Part shown: piece after piece, positions 1-9,598 of the stretch
Numbering within the stretch: the first letter of the stretch is position 1
Layout of the letters: each line of letters starts with the position of its first letter
Origin: Hoyosella subflava DQS3-9A1
GTDB taxonomy: Bacteria > Actinomycetota > Actinomycetes > Mycobacteriales > Mycobacteriaceae
Assembly (NCBI RefSeq): GCF_000214175.1
Contig: NC_015564.1
Location: 3,720,001 to 3,784,000, forward strand
Length of the DNA stretch: 64,000 nt
Reading direction: 5' to 3'
The notes under the pieces: generated by a model
Database searches by the model: none
Told to the model about the DNA's origin: nothing
What the model saw: only the letters and a program-made list of their open reading frames with translations
Program-made: the position numbers and the translations under genes

Positions 1-21
1 CACAACAAGGAGGGATCCCTC

Positions 22-1059
22 ATGCGTCACGGCGATATTTCATCCAGTCCAGACACAGTCGGCGTCGCGGTCGTCAACTACAAGATGCCGCGCCTGCATA
101 CCAGAGCCGAGGTACTCGAGAACGCGCAGAAGATCTCCGACATGATCGTCGGGATGAAATCCGGCCTTCCGGGCATGGATCTCGTCATCTTCCCGGAGTA
201 CTCGACGCAGGGCATCATGTACGACGAGTCCGAGATGTACGAGACCGCAGCGACGATCCCCGGTGACGAAACCTCGATCTTCGCCAAAGCCTGCCGCCAG
301 GCGCGCACGTGGGGGGTCTTCTCCATCACCGGCGAACAGCACGAAGATCACCCGCACAAGCCCCCCTACAACACTCTCGTCCTCATCAACGACCAAGGCG
401 AGATCGTTCAGAAGTACCGGAAAATTCTCCCGTGGTGCCCCGTCGAAGGGTGGTATCCGGGCGACACCACCTACGTCACGGCGGGCCCAAAGGGCATGAA
501 GATTTCCCTCATCGTGTGCGACGACGGCAACTACCCAGAGATCTGGCGGGACTGCGCGATGAAGGGGGCCGAACTCATCGTCCGCTGCCAGGGCTACATG
601 TACCCCTCGAAGGACCAACAGGTACTGATGGCCAAAGCGATGGCCTGGGCGAACAACTGTTACGTCGCAGTGGCGAACGCCGCGGGATTCGACGGCGTGT
701 ACTCGTACTTCGGCCACTCCTCAATCATCGGTTTCGACGGACGCACCCTCGGCGAGACCGGTGAGGAGGAATACGGAATCCAGTACGCGCAACTCTCGCT
801 CTCCGCCATCCGCGACGCTCGAACCCACGACCAATCCCAGAACCACCTGTTCAAACTGCTGCACCGCGGCTACTCCGGTGTGCACGCTGCTGGCGACGGC
901 GACAAAGGCGTCGCCGACTGCCCCTTTGAGTTCTACAAGCTCTGGGTTACCGACGCGCAGAAGGCTCAGGAGAAGGTGGAAGCAATCACCCGCGAGACAG
1001 TCGGCGTCGCAGAGTGCCGTGTTGGAAACCTGCCCATAGAACAAACGCGAGAAGCCTAA
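22..1059 (+). CDS. amiE: Aliphatic amidase (acylamide amidohydrolase)
   Basis: This cytosolic enzyme of the nitrilase superfamily hydrolyses short aliphatic amides to the carboxylic acid and ammonia. The 345-residue length matches the family. The catalytic triad falls at the textbook positions: Glu59 in FPEY, Lys134 in YRK and Cys166 in VCDD. A strong ribosome site (aaggaggga) precedes the ATG by 6 bases. Only 21 bases of upstream sequence are in the window, so promoter and regulator are not visible. The next gene, 25 bases downstream, encodes an AmiB-type ATPase, as in the Pseudomonas amiEBCRS operon. A nitrile-hydratase-like cluster lies 55 kb away and could supply amides, but linkage is inference. 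Confidence 0.96.
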   Translation: MRHGDISSSPDTVGVAVVNYKMPRLHTRAEVLENAQKISDMIVGMKSGLPGMDLVIFPEYSTQGIMYDESEMYETAATIPGDETSIFAKACRQARTWGVFSITGEQHEDHPHKPPYNTLVLINDQGEIVQKYRKILPWCPVEGWYPGDTTYVTAGPKGMKISLIVCDDGNYPEIWRDCAMKGAELIVRCQGYMYPSKDQQVLMAKAMAWANNCYVAVANAAGFDGVYSYFGHSSIIGFDGRTLGETGEEEYGIQYAQLSLSAIRDARTHDQSQNHLFKLLHRGYSGVHAAGDGDKGVADCPFEFYKLWVTDAQKAQEKVEAITRETVGVAECRVGNLPIEQTREA

Positions 1060-1084
1060 GACCCAGGGGCAGTAAGGATCCGCC

Positions 1085-2155
1085 ATGCCGTTTCTGACCG
1101 ACATGTTCCACGAGAACAACAAGAACCACCCGACCGACTCGGCGGGCGGATCCGGCCCCCGCGCTGATGTCCCCGCATCCCACCCCTCGCGCGGAATCAA
1201 TAATGGGGGCTTCAGCCCGGACGTGCTGACCGCCAGACTCGGTGAGCGCATCATCGGGCAAGATGCTGCGATAGCAGCTGTGGTCAGGGCCGTTACGCTA
1301 GCGCAGTGCGGACTGTGTGATCCTGCGCGACCACTCGCGAACATCCTGCTCGTTGGCCCCACTGGCGTCGGCAAAACCGAACTGGTGCGACGTGTCGCGG
1401 CCGAACTGCGCAGCGGGCCGGATGATCTGTGCCGTATCGATATGAACGCGCTCGCACAAGAGCACTATGCGGCTTCTTTCTCGGGGGCACCACCCGGATA
1501 TGCGGGCAGCAAAGAATCCTTCACCCTATTCGACAAAGGAAGCATTGAAGGAGATCCTTACACTCCCGGAATAGTCCTATTTGACGAGATTGAGAAAGCA
1601 GACCGAACAGTCCTTCGGGCGCTGCTGCAAATTCTGGACAGTGGCGTATTACACCTCGCCAATGGAGAGCGCACGATATCGTTCCGCAATAGCTACATCT
1701 TCATGACCTCGAATCTTGGTTCACGTTCGATTTCCCAGTCCAGACGGCGAATCGCTTCTAGATTCGGGCTTGCACGAGACGGCGCCACAGTCGTGCGGCG
1801 AGAACTCGAGCGCTTCTTTGACCCCGAGTTCTTCAACCGGATAGATGAGACCGTGATTCTTAGGGAGTTCACTCACGAGACCGCAATGAGGGTGACACGG
1901 CTCGAGCTTGACCTCCTATCGCAGCGGCTCGCACGGCGGTCCGTCGTGCTCACCACGAGTCCGGCAGCTGTGAGCACCCTTGCCGACCGGGGCTTCGACC
2001 CCGTTTACGGAGCACGGGGGTTGCGCCGGGCCATTCGGGAGCTGGTGAGCGCTCCACTCGCGCGCGAACTAGTGCGGGTACGTCCAGTGGGAACCAAGCC
2101 GGTGACGGCCGCCGTCAACGCCACAGGCAAGGCGCTGCATGTGCAGGTCAGCTAG
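1085..2155 (+). CDS. amiB: AmiB-like AAA+ ATPase (Clp-type chaperone) of the amidase operon
   Basis: A 356-residue AAA+ protein. Walker A is GPTGVGKTE and Walker B is VLFDEIEKA, followed by a sensor-type TSNLGS and a C-terminal ClpB-D2-like small domain with GARGLRR. There is only one ATPase module and no peptidase-docking or N-terminal substrate domain, so it is much shorter than ClpA/ClpB. Position directly after amiE on the same strand matches AmiB of the Pseudomonas amidase operon, whose role has been proposed as chaperone or ATPase for amide use but is not settled. The first 45 residues are low in structure and lack the AAA fold. Confidence 0.85.
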   Translation: MPFLTDMFHENNKNHPTDSAGGSGPRADVPASHPSRGINNGGFSPDVLTARLGERIIGQDAAIAAVVRAVTLAQCGLCDPARPLANILLVGPTGVGKTELVRRVAAELRSGPDDLCRIDMNALAQEHYAASFSGAPPGYAGSKESFTLFDKGSIEGDPYTPGIVLFDEIEKADRTVLRALLQILDSGVLHLANGERTISFRNSYIFMTSNLGSRSISQSRRRIASRFGLARDGATVVRRELERFFDPEFFNRIDETVILREFTHETAMRVTRLELDLLSQRLARRSVVLTTSPAAVSTLADRGFDPVYGARGLRRAIRELVSAPLARELVRVRPVGTKPVTAAVNATGKALHVQVS

Positions 2156-2164
2156 CCTCGCGTT

Positions 2165-2668
2165 GTGGCAGTCCCCGATTTCGTCCTCAAACTTCGCCAG
2201 CACATCGGCCACGACATGCTCTGGCTACCGAGCGTGAGTGCCGTGATTTTCGATGATGCCGCGAACGTGCTGCTCGCCAAGCGTACCGACAACGGCCGCT
2301 GGGCAGTGATATCAGGAATTCTGGAACCCGGCGAGCACCCCGCCCCGGCAATCAAGCGGGAGATCAGTGAGGAAGCGGGCATCGAAGTCGACCTGTTGCA
2401 CCTCGCGAGCGTCGACGTCAGCCCCGAGATCGTCCACGCCAACGGCGACCAGTGTCAGTACTTAGACCTTTGTTTCACAGCTCGTTTCGTCGCAGGCACC
2501 CCACATCCGGCGGATGATGAGAACACGGCTGTCGCGTGGTTTTCACCGCACGATCTGCCGGAGGGTCTGAGCGAATCGTCACGGCTCCGGATACGTCGCG
2601 CTGTGGCTGCGCTTGCCGGTGCGCAGCCGCGTGAGAGTAAAGATGTGATTCCCTGGTTTTACAGTTAG
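2165..2668 (+). CDS. Nudix hydrolase
   Basis: A 167-residue Nudix-fold hydrolase, predicted to cleave a nucleoside diphosphate linked to another group. The Nudix box runs from GILEPGE through REISEEAGIEV (about residues 55-77) and contains the required Glu residues. The substrate cannot be told from the sequence. It starts with GTG only 9 bases after the amiB stop, so it probably shares the amidase transcript. The resemblance is to MutT/NADH-pyrophosphatase-sized single-domain enzymes common in actinobacteria. Confidence 0.88.
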   Translation: MAVPDFVLKLRQHIGHDMLWLPSVSAVIFDDAANVLLAKRTDNGRWAVISGILEPGEHPAPAIKREISEEAGIEVDLLHLASVDVSPEIVHANGDQCQYLDLCFTARFVAGTPHPADDENTAVAWFSPHDLPEGLSESSRLRIRRAVAALAGAQPRESKDVIPWFYS

Positions 2669-2903
2669 TAGCCTTCCGCAGCTGATTTGACACCGGACTG
2701 CTGGTTTTGCATGTGACTTTTGGGAGAATTACACGTTGTTAGTTTGATTTTCGATCACATTCATTACTGCCGAACGTCTTGATCTTGAACGGATGAGAAG
2801 GCAATATAAGCATCGAGCTGGGCCGGAGCAAGAAATACGGAAACACTCCATTTTCCTCGAGTTCCTCTGCGACGCTGATGTCATCGGATCGATCGAACTG
2901 TGC

Positions 2904-2972
2904 GATGACGAGGGTGACGACGCTGGAGATGAGAACGGCGACGAAAACGGTGACGAGACTGGGGACGAAACC
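2904..2972 (+). repeat. Tandem 12-base repeat, about 5.7 units
   Basis: Imperfect 12-base units of the form gaYgaNNNNGGN run head to tail from 2904. Read forward they encode repeated Gly-Asp-(Asp/Glu) tetrapeptides at the end of a 62-codon frame. Read in reverse they give Ser-Ser-Pro repeats. The length is a multiple of three, so copy-number change would keep the frame open. Confidence 0.75.
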
Positions 2973-3006
2973 GCCGCGTAGGCCGCTCCTAGACCTATGA
3001 CAGGCA

Positions 3007-3058
3007 CAGCAAGCCTGCTGAGAAGATCGCTATTGCGCTTCTCTTGGCAGGCTTGCTG
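3007..3058. terminator. Bidirectional hairpin terminator candidate
   Basis: Arms cagcaagcctgc (3007-3018) and gcaggcttgctg (3047-3058) are perfect complements. The stem continues inward, after a small bulge, through gagaag/cttctc. It lies 8 bases beyond the stop of the reverse-strand LysR gene and faces the Nudix transcript from the other side. No clear U-tract follows, as is common in high-GC actinobacteria. Confidence 0.7.
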
Positions 3059-3065
3059 GCTCTCC

Positions 3066-3971
3066 TCAGCTCCGTACTGCAATGTTCATCAGCGCTGCGT
3101 TCACTCCTGTCGGTCTAGCCCCGCGCCGCCAGATCGCACGGAATTCGCGACGAAGCACCGAAGAATCAGATAGCGCTACCGATACCAGACTGCCATCTTT
3201 CAGTTCCTCTTCGACGCTCAGTCGACTCAGCACGGCTGGTGCCACACCGGCCCGTGCAGCAGCCTTGATCGCGGCCGTCGACCCGAGCTCCGCCGCGGGA
3301 GCTGGCGGGTCACCAACTCGCCTCAACACGTCCCATACTGCTTCCCTCGTACCGGAACCCTTTTCCCGAAGGAGCAGCGGAGTAGCCGCAACCTCCTGAA
3401 TGTCCAGCGGACCCGATCGCACGGCCCATGCGTGGCCAGGCGCGACAACAGCGATGAGTTCGTCTTCACCCACCACCCGTGCCTCGAGTCCGTCGGCCAC
3501 GCTCGGCCCTTCGACGAAGCCGAGATCCACGTCGCGATTGTGGACAAGTTCCATCACCTGGTGCGAATTGCCCACTCGCAGCGCCACGCTGGTGTCCGGG
3601 AGTTCCCTGTGCAGCGCAAGGAGCCAACTAGGGATGCGATGATCCGCGATCGTCATCGAGGCGGCAATTCGCAACGATGTGCGCTGGTGGCCATGGAGCG
3701 CAGAGGCGCCCGCAACCAGCGCACGGGCTGCGTCCAGGACAGGAATGGCCCACTCGACTACCGCCGCGCCCGCGGGTGTCAGTTTTGAGCCAGTGGGACT
3801 CCTTTCCAGAAGCACCAGCCGCAACTGCGCCTCGAGCGCGCGGATCCGCATGCTCGCAGCGGGCTGACTGATTCCGCGTTCCCGCGCGGCCAGGCCTAGA
3901 CTGCCCAGTTCCGCGACTGAAACCAGGAGATCAAGCACGTCGAGGCGCGGTGTCTGCGGCGGCAATCTCAT
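3066..3971 (-). CDS. LysR-family transcriptional regulator (YeiE-like)
   Basis: A 301-residue LysR regulator. The N-terminal winged helix-turn-helix spans about residues 10-68 (LGLAARERGISQPAASMRIRALEAQL is its recognition region, quoted in part: ISQPAASMRI). The C-terminal periplasmic-binding-like effector domain fills the rest. It is divergent from a YeiH-type membrane protein, the classic YeiE/YeiH arrangement, so it probably controls that gene. No ribosome site precedes the ATG, which lies inside a palindrome (3969-3985); the mRNA may be leaderless. The effector is unknown. Confidence 0.9.
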   Translation of the reverse strand: MRLPPQTPRLDVLDLLVSVAELGSLGLAARERGISQPAASMRIRALEAQLRLVLLERSPTGSKLTPAGAAVVEWAIPVLDAARALVAGASALHGHQRTSLRIAASMTIADHRIPSWLLALHRELPDTSVALRVGNSHQVMELVHNRDVDLGFVEGPSVADGLEARVVGEDELIAVVAPGHAWAVRSGPLDIQEVAATPLLLREKGSGTREAVWDVLRRVGDPPAPAAELGSTAAIKAAARAGVAPAVLSRLSVEEELKDGSLVSVALSDSSVLRREFRAIWRRGARPTGVNAALMNIAVRS

Positions 3972-3985
3972 AAGTACAGCTTATG
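3969..3985. promoter_or_regulatory. LysR-type operator candidate
   Basis: A perfect inverted repeat, CATAAG-N5-CTTATG, contains the T-N11-A core of LysR boxes and overlaps the regulator's own start codon. It lies 85 bases before the start of the divergent yeiH-like gene, so one site could serve autoregulation and target control. Confidence 0.6.
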
Positions 3986-4069
3986 GCGTCATAGCGAACT
4001 GACGTCTACCGCGACCCGTACACGAAAGACAGGGTGAATGGTGCGCGCGGTAGGAGGAGGTGAGGCGCA

Positions 4070-5149
4070 GTGCACCATGTACGCACGGGTCCCCCCGCGA
4101 TGGACAGCCCGCAGAAAGTTTCCAGACGCAGCCGTTTGCTCCGGACACTCCCCGGGCTCGGTTTCGCCCTGCTGTTAGCAGCGGCCGCCACCGCGCTGGG
4201 CACCGCGGTGCCTGTCTTCGGCGCGCCGGTATGTGGCATCCTGCTTGGTGTTCTGGCGGGTGTGCTCCTGCGCCGTTGGTGCTATCCATTTCACGCAGCC
4301 GCGGGCTCGGGGGCGCGCGTGGCCTCGACCTACCTTCTCCAGGCCGGGATCGTCATTCTTGGCGTAGGTCTGCCTTTCACGTCCCTTGTGGATATCGGCG
4401 CCGCTATCGCTCCGATCATGCTCGCGACGTTCGCCGTGACGCTGTCCGGCGCCCTGTTGCTGGGTCGCCTGATGAAACTCGACCCCGAATTGCGCATTCT
4501 CATCGGCGCGGGCACCGCCATCTGTGGTGCCTCGGCTATCGCCGCGATCGCAGCGGTACTTCACCCGGCGAAGGACCGGATCGCGATCGCGCTGGGGACA
4601 GTGCTCACCTTCAGTGTTACTGGCGCGCTGATCTTTCCAGTGCTGGGGTCACTTGCTGGATTGAGCGACGAAATGTTCGGCATCTGGGCGGGTACTGCGA
4701 TCAATGACACCTCAACGGTCGTGGCGGCTGCCTACGCCTTCGGCGCCGCGGCAGGCACGTACGCAGTGGTGGTGAAGCTTGCCCGCAGTCTGCTGATTGT
4801 GCCTCTCTGCCTGGCCGTTCAAGCCTGGGTGGCGGTGCGGTCGCACCGACGCGGCACGCCTGTGAAGGGTGTCCTTCGATCTGTCCCGATCTTTGTTTTC
4901 CTATTCGTGGGTGCGACATTCCTGCCTGCCGCTGGCATCCTGCCTGCCGCAGCTCAAGAGGGAGCAGGGCTCGCTAGTACCTTCCTCGTTACTGCTGCGC
5001 TCGCGGCGATTGGCGTGTTGCTGCGGCCGGCTCAACTGACTGCGGCGGGTGTGCGGCCACTCGCTTTCGGTGGGCTCCTCGGCATCCTCGCGGGCGGGGT
5101 AAGCCTAGCGCTACTTACATTTTGGCCCGCCCTGACTGTGCCAGGCTGA
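4070..5149 (+). CDS. yeiH: YeiH/UPF0324 family putative sulfate exporter
   Basis: A 359-residue polytopic inner-membrane protein with about 10 hydrophobic segments, of the UPF0324 (YeiH) family. The repeated GAGTAICGASA and GTAINDTSTV motifs, typical of this family, sit near residues 143-153 and 206-215. Some members have been linked to sulfonate or sulfite export; the substrate here is unknown. The GTG at 4070 is chosen because ggaggaggtg lies 8 bases upstream; ATG 4100 is an alternative. Its tail overlaps the convergent DUF1206 gene by 35 bases. Confidence 0.88.
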   Translation: MHHVRTGPPAMDSPQKVSRRSRLLRTLPGLGFALLLAAAATALGTAVPVFGAPVCGILLGVLAGVLLRRWCYPFHAAAGSGARVASTYLLQAGIVILGVGLPFTSLVDIGAAIAPIMLATFAVTLSGALLLGRLMKLDPELRILIGAGTAICGASAIAAIAAVLHPAKDRIAIALGTVLTFSVTGALIFPVLGSLAGLSDEMFGIWAGTAINDTSTVVAAAYAFGAAAGTYAVVVKLARSLLIVPLCLAVQAWVAVRSHRRGTPVKGVLRSVPIFVFLFVGATFLPAAGILPAAAQEGAGLASTFLVTAALAAIGVLLRPAQLTAAGVRPLAFGGLLGILAGGVSLALLTFWPALTVPG

Positions 5150-5909
5150 ATATCCCGAACGTCACCATCGCGAGCGCGACCAGCCCGAGGAAGACGTACC
5201 CGTATGGTTGCGCCGCCAGAGTGCGCAACGCCGCATCGAGCCCGGCGGCTTCGTCTGGCTGAGAACGGAAGGTGGCAATGATGATGAGCACCCCTACCGT
5301 CGCGATTACGAGCCCCTTGCCGATGTACCCGGCAATGCCCAGCCCCATGAGCGGTACACCCGAACGGCCCACCAATTCACCGAGGAACTTGCGGTTCCCG
5401 CCCTTGTAGACGTGCGCACCACCTACGAAAACAACGACTAAACCGGCCACGACAAGGACGGCGCTGCCCGCTCCGGTTTGCATCAGCTGTCCAGTGAATG
5501 CCACAGCCTCAGCATCATCGGGCGCCTGACCGGAAGCGAACCTGAACGCGAGATATCCCAGTGCTGCCTGTACGGCGCCAACCGAAAGCGCGCTGATCCT
5601 GTCGAACAAACTCATGGTGTGAGGCGAGCCGTCCGATGCCCTCCCCATGACGGTTTCCACTAGCCGCCACAACGCCATCGCGGTAAAGCACGCGGTGGCC
5701 ATCCACAGTCCGATCCTGCCGCCGGGCTCGCGCGCAATTTCCGCAAATGCCCCGGTCGGGTCGGGGTCCGCACTTTCCTGCCCGCCTATCACGAGCTGAA
5801 TCGCCAGGTAGCCGATCGCAATATGCAGCAGGCCAGAGACAATGTACCCACTGCGTGCGGCCACCTCGAACGCGCTGTGCTGCGCCGGGTGCCGAAACGC
5901 GCTGTTCAT
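5115..5909 (-). CDS. DUF1206 family integral membrane protein
   Basis: A 264-residue membrane protein with six predicted transmembrane segments in three repeated pairs. Each pair carries a conserved small-residue motif, such as GYIVSGLLHIAIGYLA near the N-terminus, GALGYLAFRF-like in the middle and GYIGKGLV late. This threefold pattern defines DUF1206, which has no assigned function. It sits 37 bases downstream of nrdF on the same strand and may be read through from it. It is convergent with yeiH. Confidence 0.85.
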   Translation of the reverse strand: MNSAFRHPAQHSAFEVAARSGYIVSGLLHIAIGYLAIQLVIGGQESADPDPTGAFAEIAREPGGRIGLWMATACFTAMALWRLVETVMGRASDGSPHTMSLFDRISALSVGAVQAALGYLAFRFASGQAPDDAEAVAFTGQLMQTGAGSAVLVVAGLVVVFVGGAHVYKGGNRKFLGELVGRSGVPLMGLGIAGYIGKGLVIATVGVLIIIATFRSQPDEAAGLDAALRTLAAQPYGYVFLGLVALAMVTFGIFSLAQSGRAKM

Positions 5910-5946
5910 GTGCCGCCTTCACGGGCCACTCGGAAGGAAGGCTCGG

Positions 5947-7287
<1,341 letters not shown>

Positions 7288-8301
7288 ATGAAAGCAGCAG
7301 TTGTCCACGGCTTCCACACACCTGTCAGCATCGAGGATCGGCCGATTCCCGACGTGGGCCCCCACGAAGTCCTCGTGCGCGTCGAGGCCTCGGGCCTCTG
7401 CCACACCGATATCCACGCAGCGAACGGAGACTGGCCAGTAAAGCCCACACCGCCTTTCATTCCCGGCCACGAGGGTGTAGGAATCATTGAGCGCGCTGGC
7501 GCGAACATCACGCGGGTGGCAGTCGGTGATCGTGTTGCCGTGCCGTGGCTCGGCACGGCGTGCGGCGAATGCGAATACTGCATCACGGGGTGGGAAACGC
7601 TATGCGAGAAGCAGCAGAACACCGGCTACTCCATCGACGGCGGGTGGGCGGACTATGTCGTCGCTGATGGCAGATACGTTGTGAAAGTCCCAGAGGGCGT
7701 TGACCCCTTCGAGGCGGCACCGCTGACGTGCGCGGGCGTTACCACCTACAAAGCGGTGAAGGTTTCGGGTGCGCGTTCCTCGGACCTCGTCGCGATTTTC
7801 GGGATCGGCGGCCTCGGGCACCTCGCGCTCCAATATGCCCAGATCGCGGGTGCCCGCGTTGTCGCAGTCGATCTCGTCGATGAAAAGTTGGAGATGGCGC
7901 GGGAACTTGGCGCAACCTATACCGTCAACGCACGCGAAACCGATCCCGTCGAGTACATCAAAAGCCTGGGTGGCGCGGACGCGGCGATAGCCCTCGCCGT
8001 GAATCCCAAATCTTTCGAGCAGGCGTACGGCTCGCTCAAGCGGGGCGGCACTCTGGTGCTTGTCGGTTTGCCAGCTGAAAACCAGATGAACCTACCGATC
8101 TTCGAGACCGTCCTCAACGGCATCACCGTTGTCGGCTCGATCGTGGGCACACGCGCTGACCTGCAAGAAGTATTCGAGCTCCACGCGGCAGGTAAGACGT
8201 CGGTTCGTTACCACACGCGCAAGCTCGACGAAGTCAACGACGCGATTCGCGACGTCGAGCAAGGCAAGATCGATGCCCGTCTGGTGTTCGACATGTCGTG
8301 A
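7288..8301 (+). CDS. adhP: Zinc-dependent alcohol dehydrogenase, AdhP type
   Basis: A 337-residue medium-chain dehydrogenase that interconverts primary alcohols and aldehydes with NAD. Catalytic zinc ligands appear in GLCHTD (Cys37 region) and GHEG, and the structural zinc lobe is CGECEYCITGWETLC. The Rossmann motif is GIGGLGHLALQYA. The frame is open back to 7135, but the ATG at 7288, which starts MKAAVVHG as in E. coli AdhP and has gcggagag just upstream, is the true start. It stands alone between nrdF and a reverse-strand gene. Confidence 0.93.
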   Translation: MKAAVVHGFHTPVSIEDRPIPDVGPHEVLVRVEASGLCHTDIHAANGDWPVKPTPPFIPGHEGVGIIERAGANITRVAVGDRVAVPWLGTACGECEYCITGWETLCEKQQNTGYSIDGGWADYVVADGRYVVKVPEGVDPFEAAPLTCAGVTTYKAVKVSGARSSDLVAIFGIGGLGHLALQYAQIAGARVVAVDLVDEKLEMARELGATYTVNARETDPVEYIKSLGGADAAIALAVNPKSFEQAYGSLKRGGTLVLVGLPAENQMNLPIFETVLNGITVVGSIVGTRADLQEVFELHAAGKTSVRYHTRKLDEVNDAIRDVEQGKIDARLVFDMS

Positions 8302-8317
8302 ACCGAAAGGTCCGCGA

Positions 8318-9061
8318 CTACACCTGAATCAGATCAAGAATCTGCGCGGCGCATGCGCGGTCACCGGTTAGCTCGACACTGTCGAGCGGTGTCCGTCGCC
8401 ATACCGTAAGGAGCAAATCGGAGGCTGGCCCCCTGAGCACGGCCTGCGCCTCGCCGCCCCGGCCACGCCGGACACTCGGACCGGCGTCGCCGAGAGTGAG
8501 GGTCCACCGGGCTGACTCCGTTTCGGAGCATTCGAGGCGTAATGAGCTTCCTGAACCGCGCCCATCAGCCCGCGCACTCAGAATTCTCGGCACGAATACG
8601 GTGAGCCATTCTTCGCTGCCGTCGGCTGCAAGCGTCGCATCGATGCGTCCCGCCTGGCCGGGAGAGACCGCGTTCTCCGCGTCCCAGCGATGCACGGCAG
8701 TCTCGTGCGCCTGTCTGCGGAACCAGAATGCTGCCGTCCCTGGTCCCGCAAAGGTATCTGCTGGAGTGTCCGGATCCGTACGGGCCAGCTCCTCAACGAG
8801 GATCTCGAGCGACTCCTTGTACCATGGCAGGACGTCAGCCCCTCGCGGCGGCCGGTTGCCGCTCGACAGACCGGCTGCCGCTTCGGTCCCGTCAGCTAGG
8901 TACGCTGCGGCCCACCGGTGCACACGCCCGAGATGACCCACCAGGCGCTCGAGGTTCCAGCCCGGACACGTGGGCACGGGCACATCAAGTGAGTCAGAGG
9001 GCTGGGCCGCCATCAGCTCGCCCTCACGAACAATCGCGGCACGGTAGTCGTCGGGATGCAC
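8318..9061 (-). CDS. Mycothiol-dependent maleylpyruvate isomerase family protein
   Basis: A 247-residue protein with the DinB-like four-helix N-terminal domain of mycothiol-dependent maleylpyruvate isomerases, including the signature TCPGWNLERLVGHLGRVHRW at residues 31-50 with metal-ligand histidines. A smaller C-terminal SCP2-like domain follows. Most relatives are not true maleylpyruvate isomerases; the thiol-dependent reaction here is unknown. It starts with GTG, and lies 9 bases downstream of the marR-type gene on the same strand, so both may be one transcript. Confidence 0.85.
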   Translation of the reverse strand: MHPDDYRAAIVREGELMAAQPSDSLDVPVPTCPGWNLERLVGHLGRVHRWAAAYLADGTEAAAGLSSGNRPPRGADVLPWYKESLEILVEELARTDPDTPADTFAGPGTAAFWFRRQAHETAVHRWDAENAVSPGQAGRIDATLAADGSEEWLTVFVPRILSARADGRGSGSSLRLECSETESARWTLTLGDAGPSVRRGRGGEAQAVLRGPASDLLLTVWRRTPLDSVELTGDRACAAQILDLIQV

Positions 9062-9070
9062 GGATATAAA

Positions 9071-9538
9071 CTACGCCTTCGGCTCGGTGCGCGTCCCGAA
9101 GCTCTCCATCCCAAGGTCGTACAGCACAGCTTTCATGGTGTCGTAACGCTCCGGTCCGGCCTCTTTTCGCCACGCTCGCTCAACTGCCGCGATTCGGGCT
9201 GACACCTCGCGAGCGACCCGCTCGCCGTCGGCTGTTCGGACAACCACCCTCACGCGCCTGTCGGACGGCAGTTTCTCGCTCACGACAAGTCCGTCTTCTT
9301 CCATCGCATTGACGAATTCGCCAAGTGATTGCTTGGTCATCCCGGAAAGCGCCGCGAGATCAGTAATCCGGATCCCGCGCTCGGGGATCATCTGGAGCAA
9401 GCGCATGAATCCGCCGCGCGGATGGGGCGGATCCCCCGCCTCAAGCAGCTCACGGTGCATTCTGCGGTTCACCCCCTCAACCAAGACAAGAACGTGGTCA
9501 GGAAGATGGGACGCTGCCGACAATCGACCCTTGCGCAT
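9071..9538 (-). CDS. MarR-family transcriptional regulator
   Basis: A 155-residue MarR regulator. The winged helix lies at about residues 55-110 (ITDLAALSGMTKQSLGEFVNAMEEDGLVV contains the helix-turn-helix; key part MTKQSLGEFV). It is divergent from a kinase-like gene. Its ATG lies only 3 bases from two tandem palindromes (9542-9580), and the aagg inside the nearer palindrome is the only possible ribosome site. That geometry implies tight autoregulation and control of the divergent kinase. Confidence 0.9.
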   Translation of the reverse strand: MRKGRLSAASHLPDHVLVLVEGVNRRMHRELLEAGDPPHPRGGFMRLLQMIPERGIRITDLAALSGMTKQSLGEFVNAMEEDGLVVSEKLPSDRRVRVVVRTADGERVAREVSARIAAVERAWRKEAGPERYDTMKAVLYDLGMESFGTRTEPKA

Positions 9539-9541
9539 AGT

Positions 9542-9580
9542 AGTAAGGTTACCTTATTATTAATAGTAAGGTAGCCTTAC
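9542..9580. promoter_or_regulatory. Two tandem MarR operators
   Basis: Near-palindromes taaggttacctta (9544-9556) and gtaaggtagccttac (9566-9580) have centres 23 bases apart, about two helical turns, in an AT-rich 60-base divergent promoter. They share the core aaggtNNcctta. They also faintly resemble iron-box (IdeR/DtxR) half-sites, but the adjacent MarR gene is the simpler owner. Confidence 0.7.
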
Positions 9581-9598
9581 TCACAACGGGAGGGCGCT

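Larger units (their letters stand above)
2669..3065. other. 397-base gap between Nudix and LysR genes
   Basis: This gap holds a 12-base tandem repeat and a long hairpin, listed separately. Two short open frames cross it (2793-2981 forward, with a Gly-Asp-Glu-rich end; 2729-3082 reverse, Ser-Pro-rich), both reflecting the repeat. Neither has a convincing ribosome site, so no gene is called. Confidence 0.5.

Noticed and set aside
2729-3082. Reverse-strand 117-codon Ser-Pro-rich frame
   Set aside because: Starts with TTG, has no ribosome site, and its composition is only the antisense of the 12-base repeat. It also crosses the terminator hairpin.
9542-9580. Iron box (IdeR/DtxR) at the MarR/kinase promoter
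   Set aside because: The halves aagg/cctt are similar, but the full 19-base ttaggttag pattern is not matched and the adjacent MarR gene is the simpler binder.
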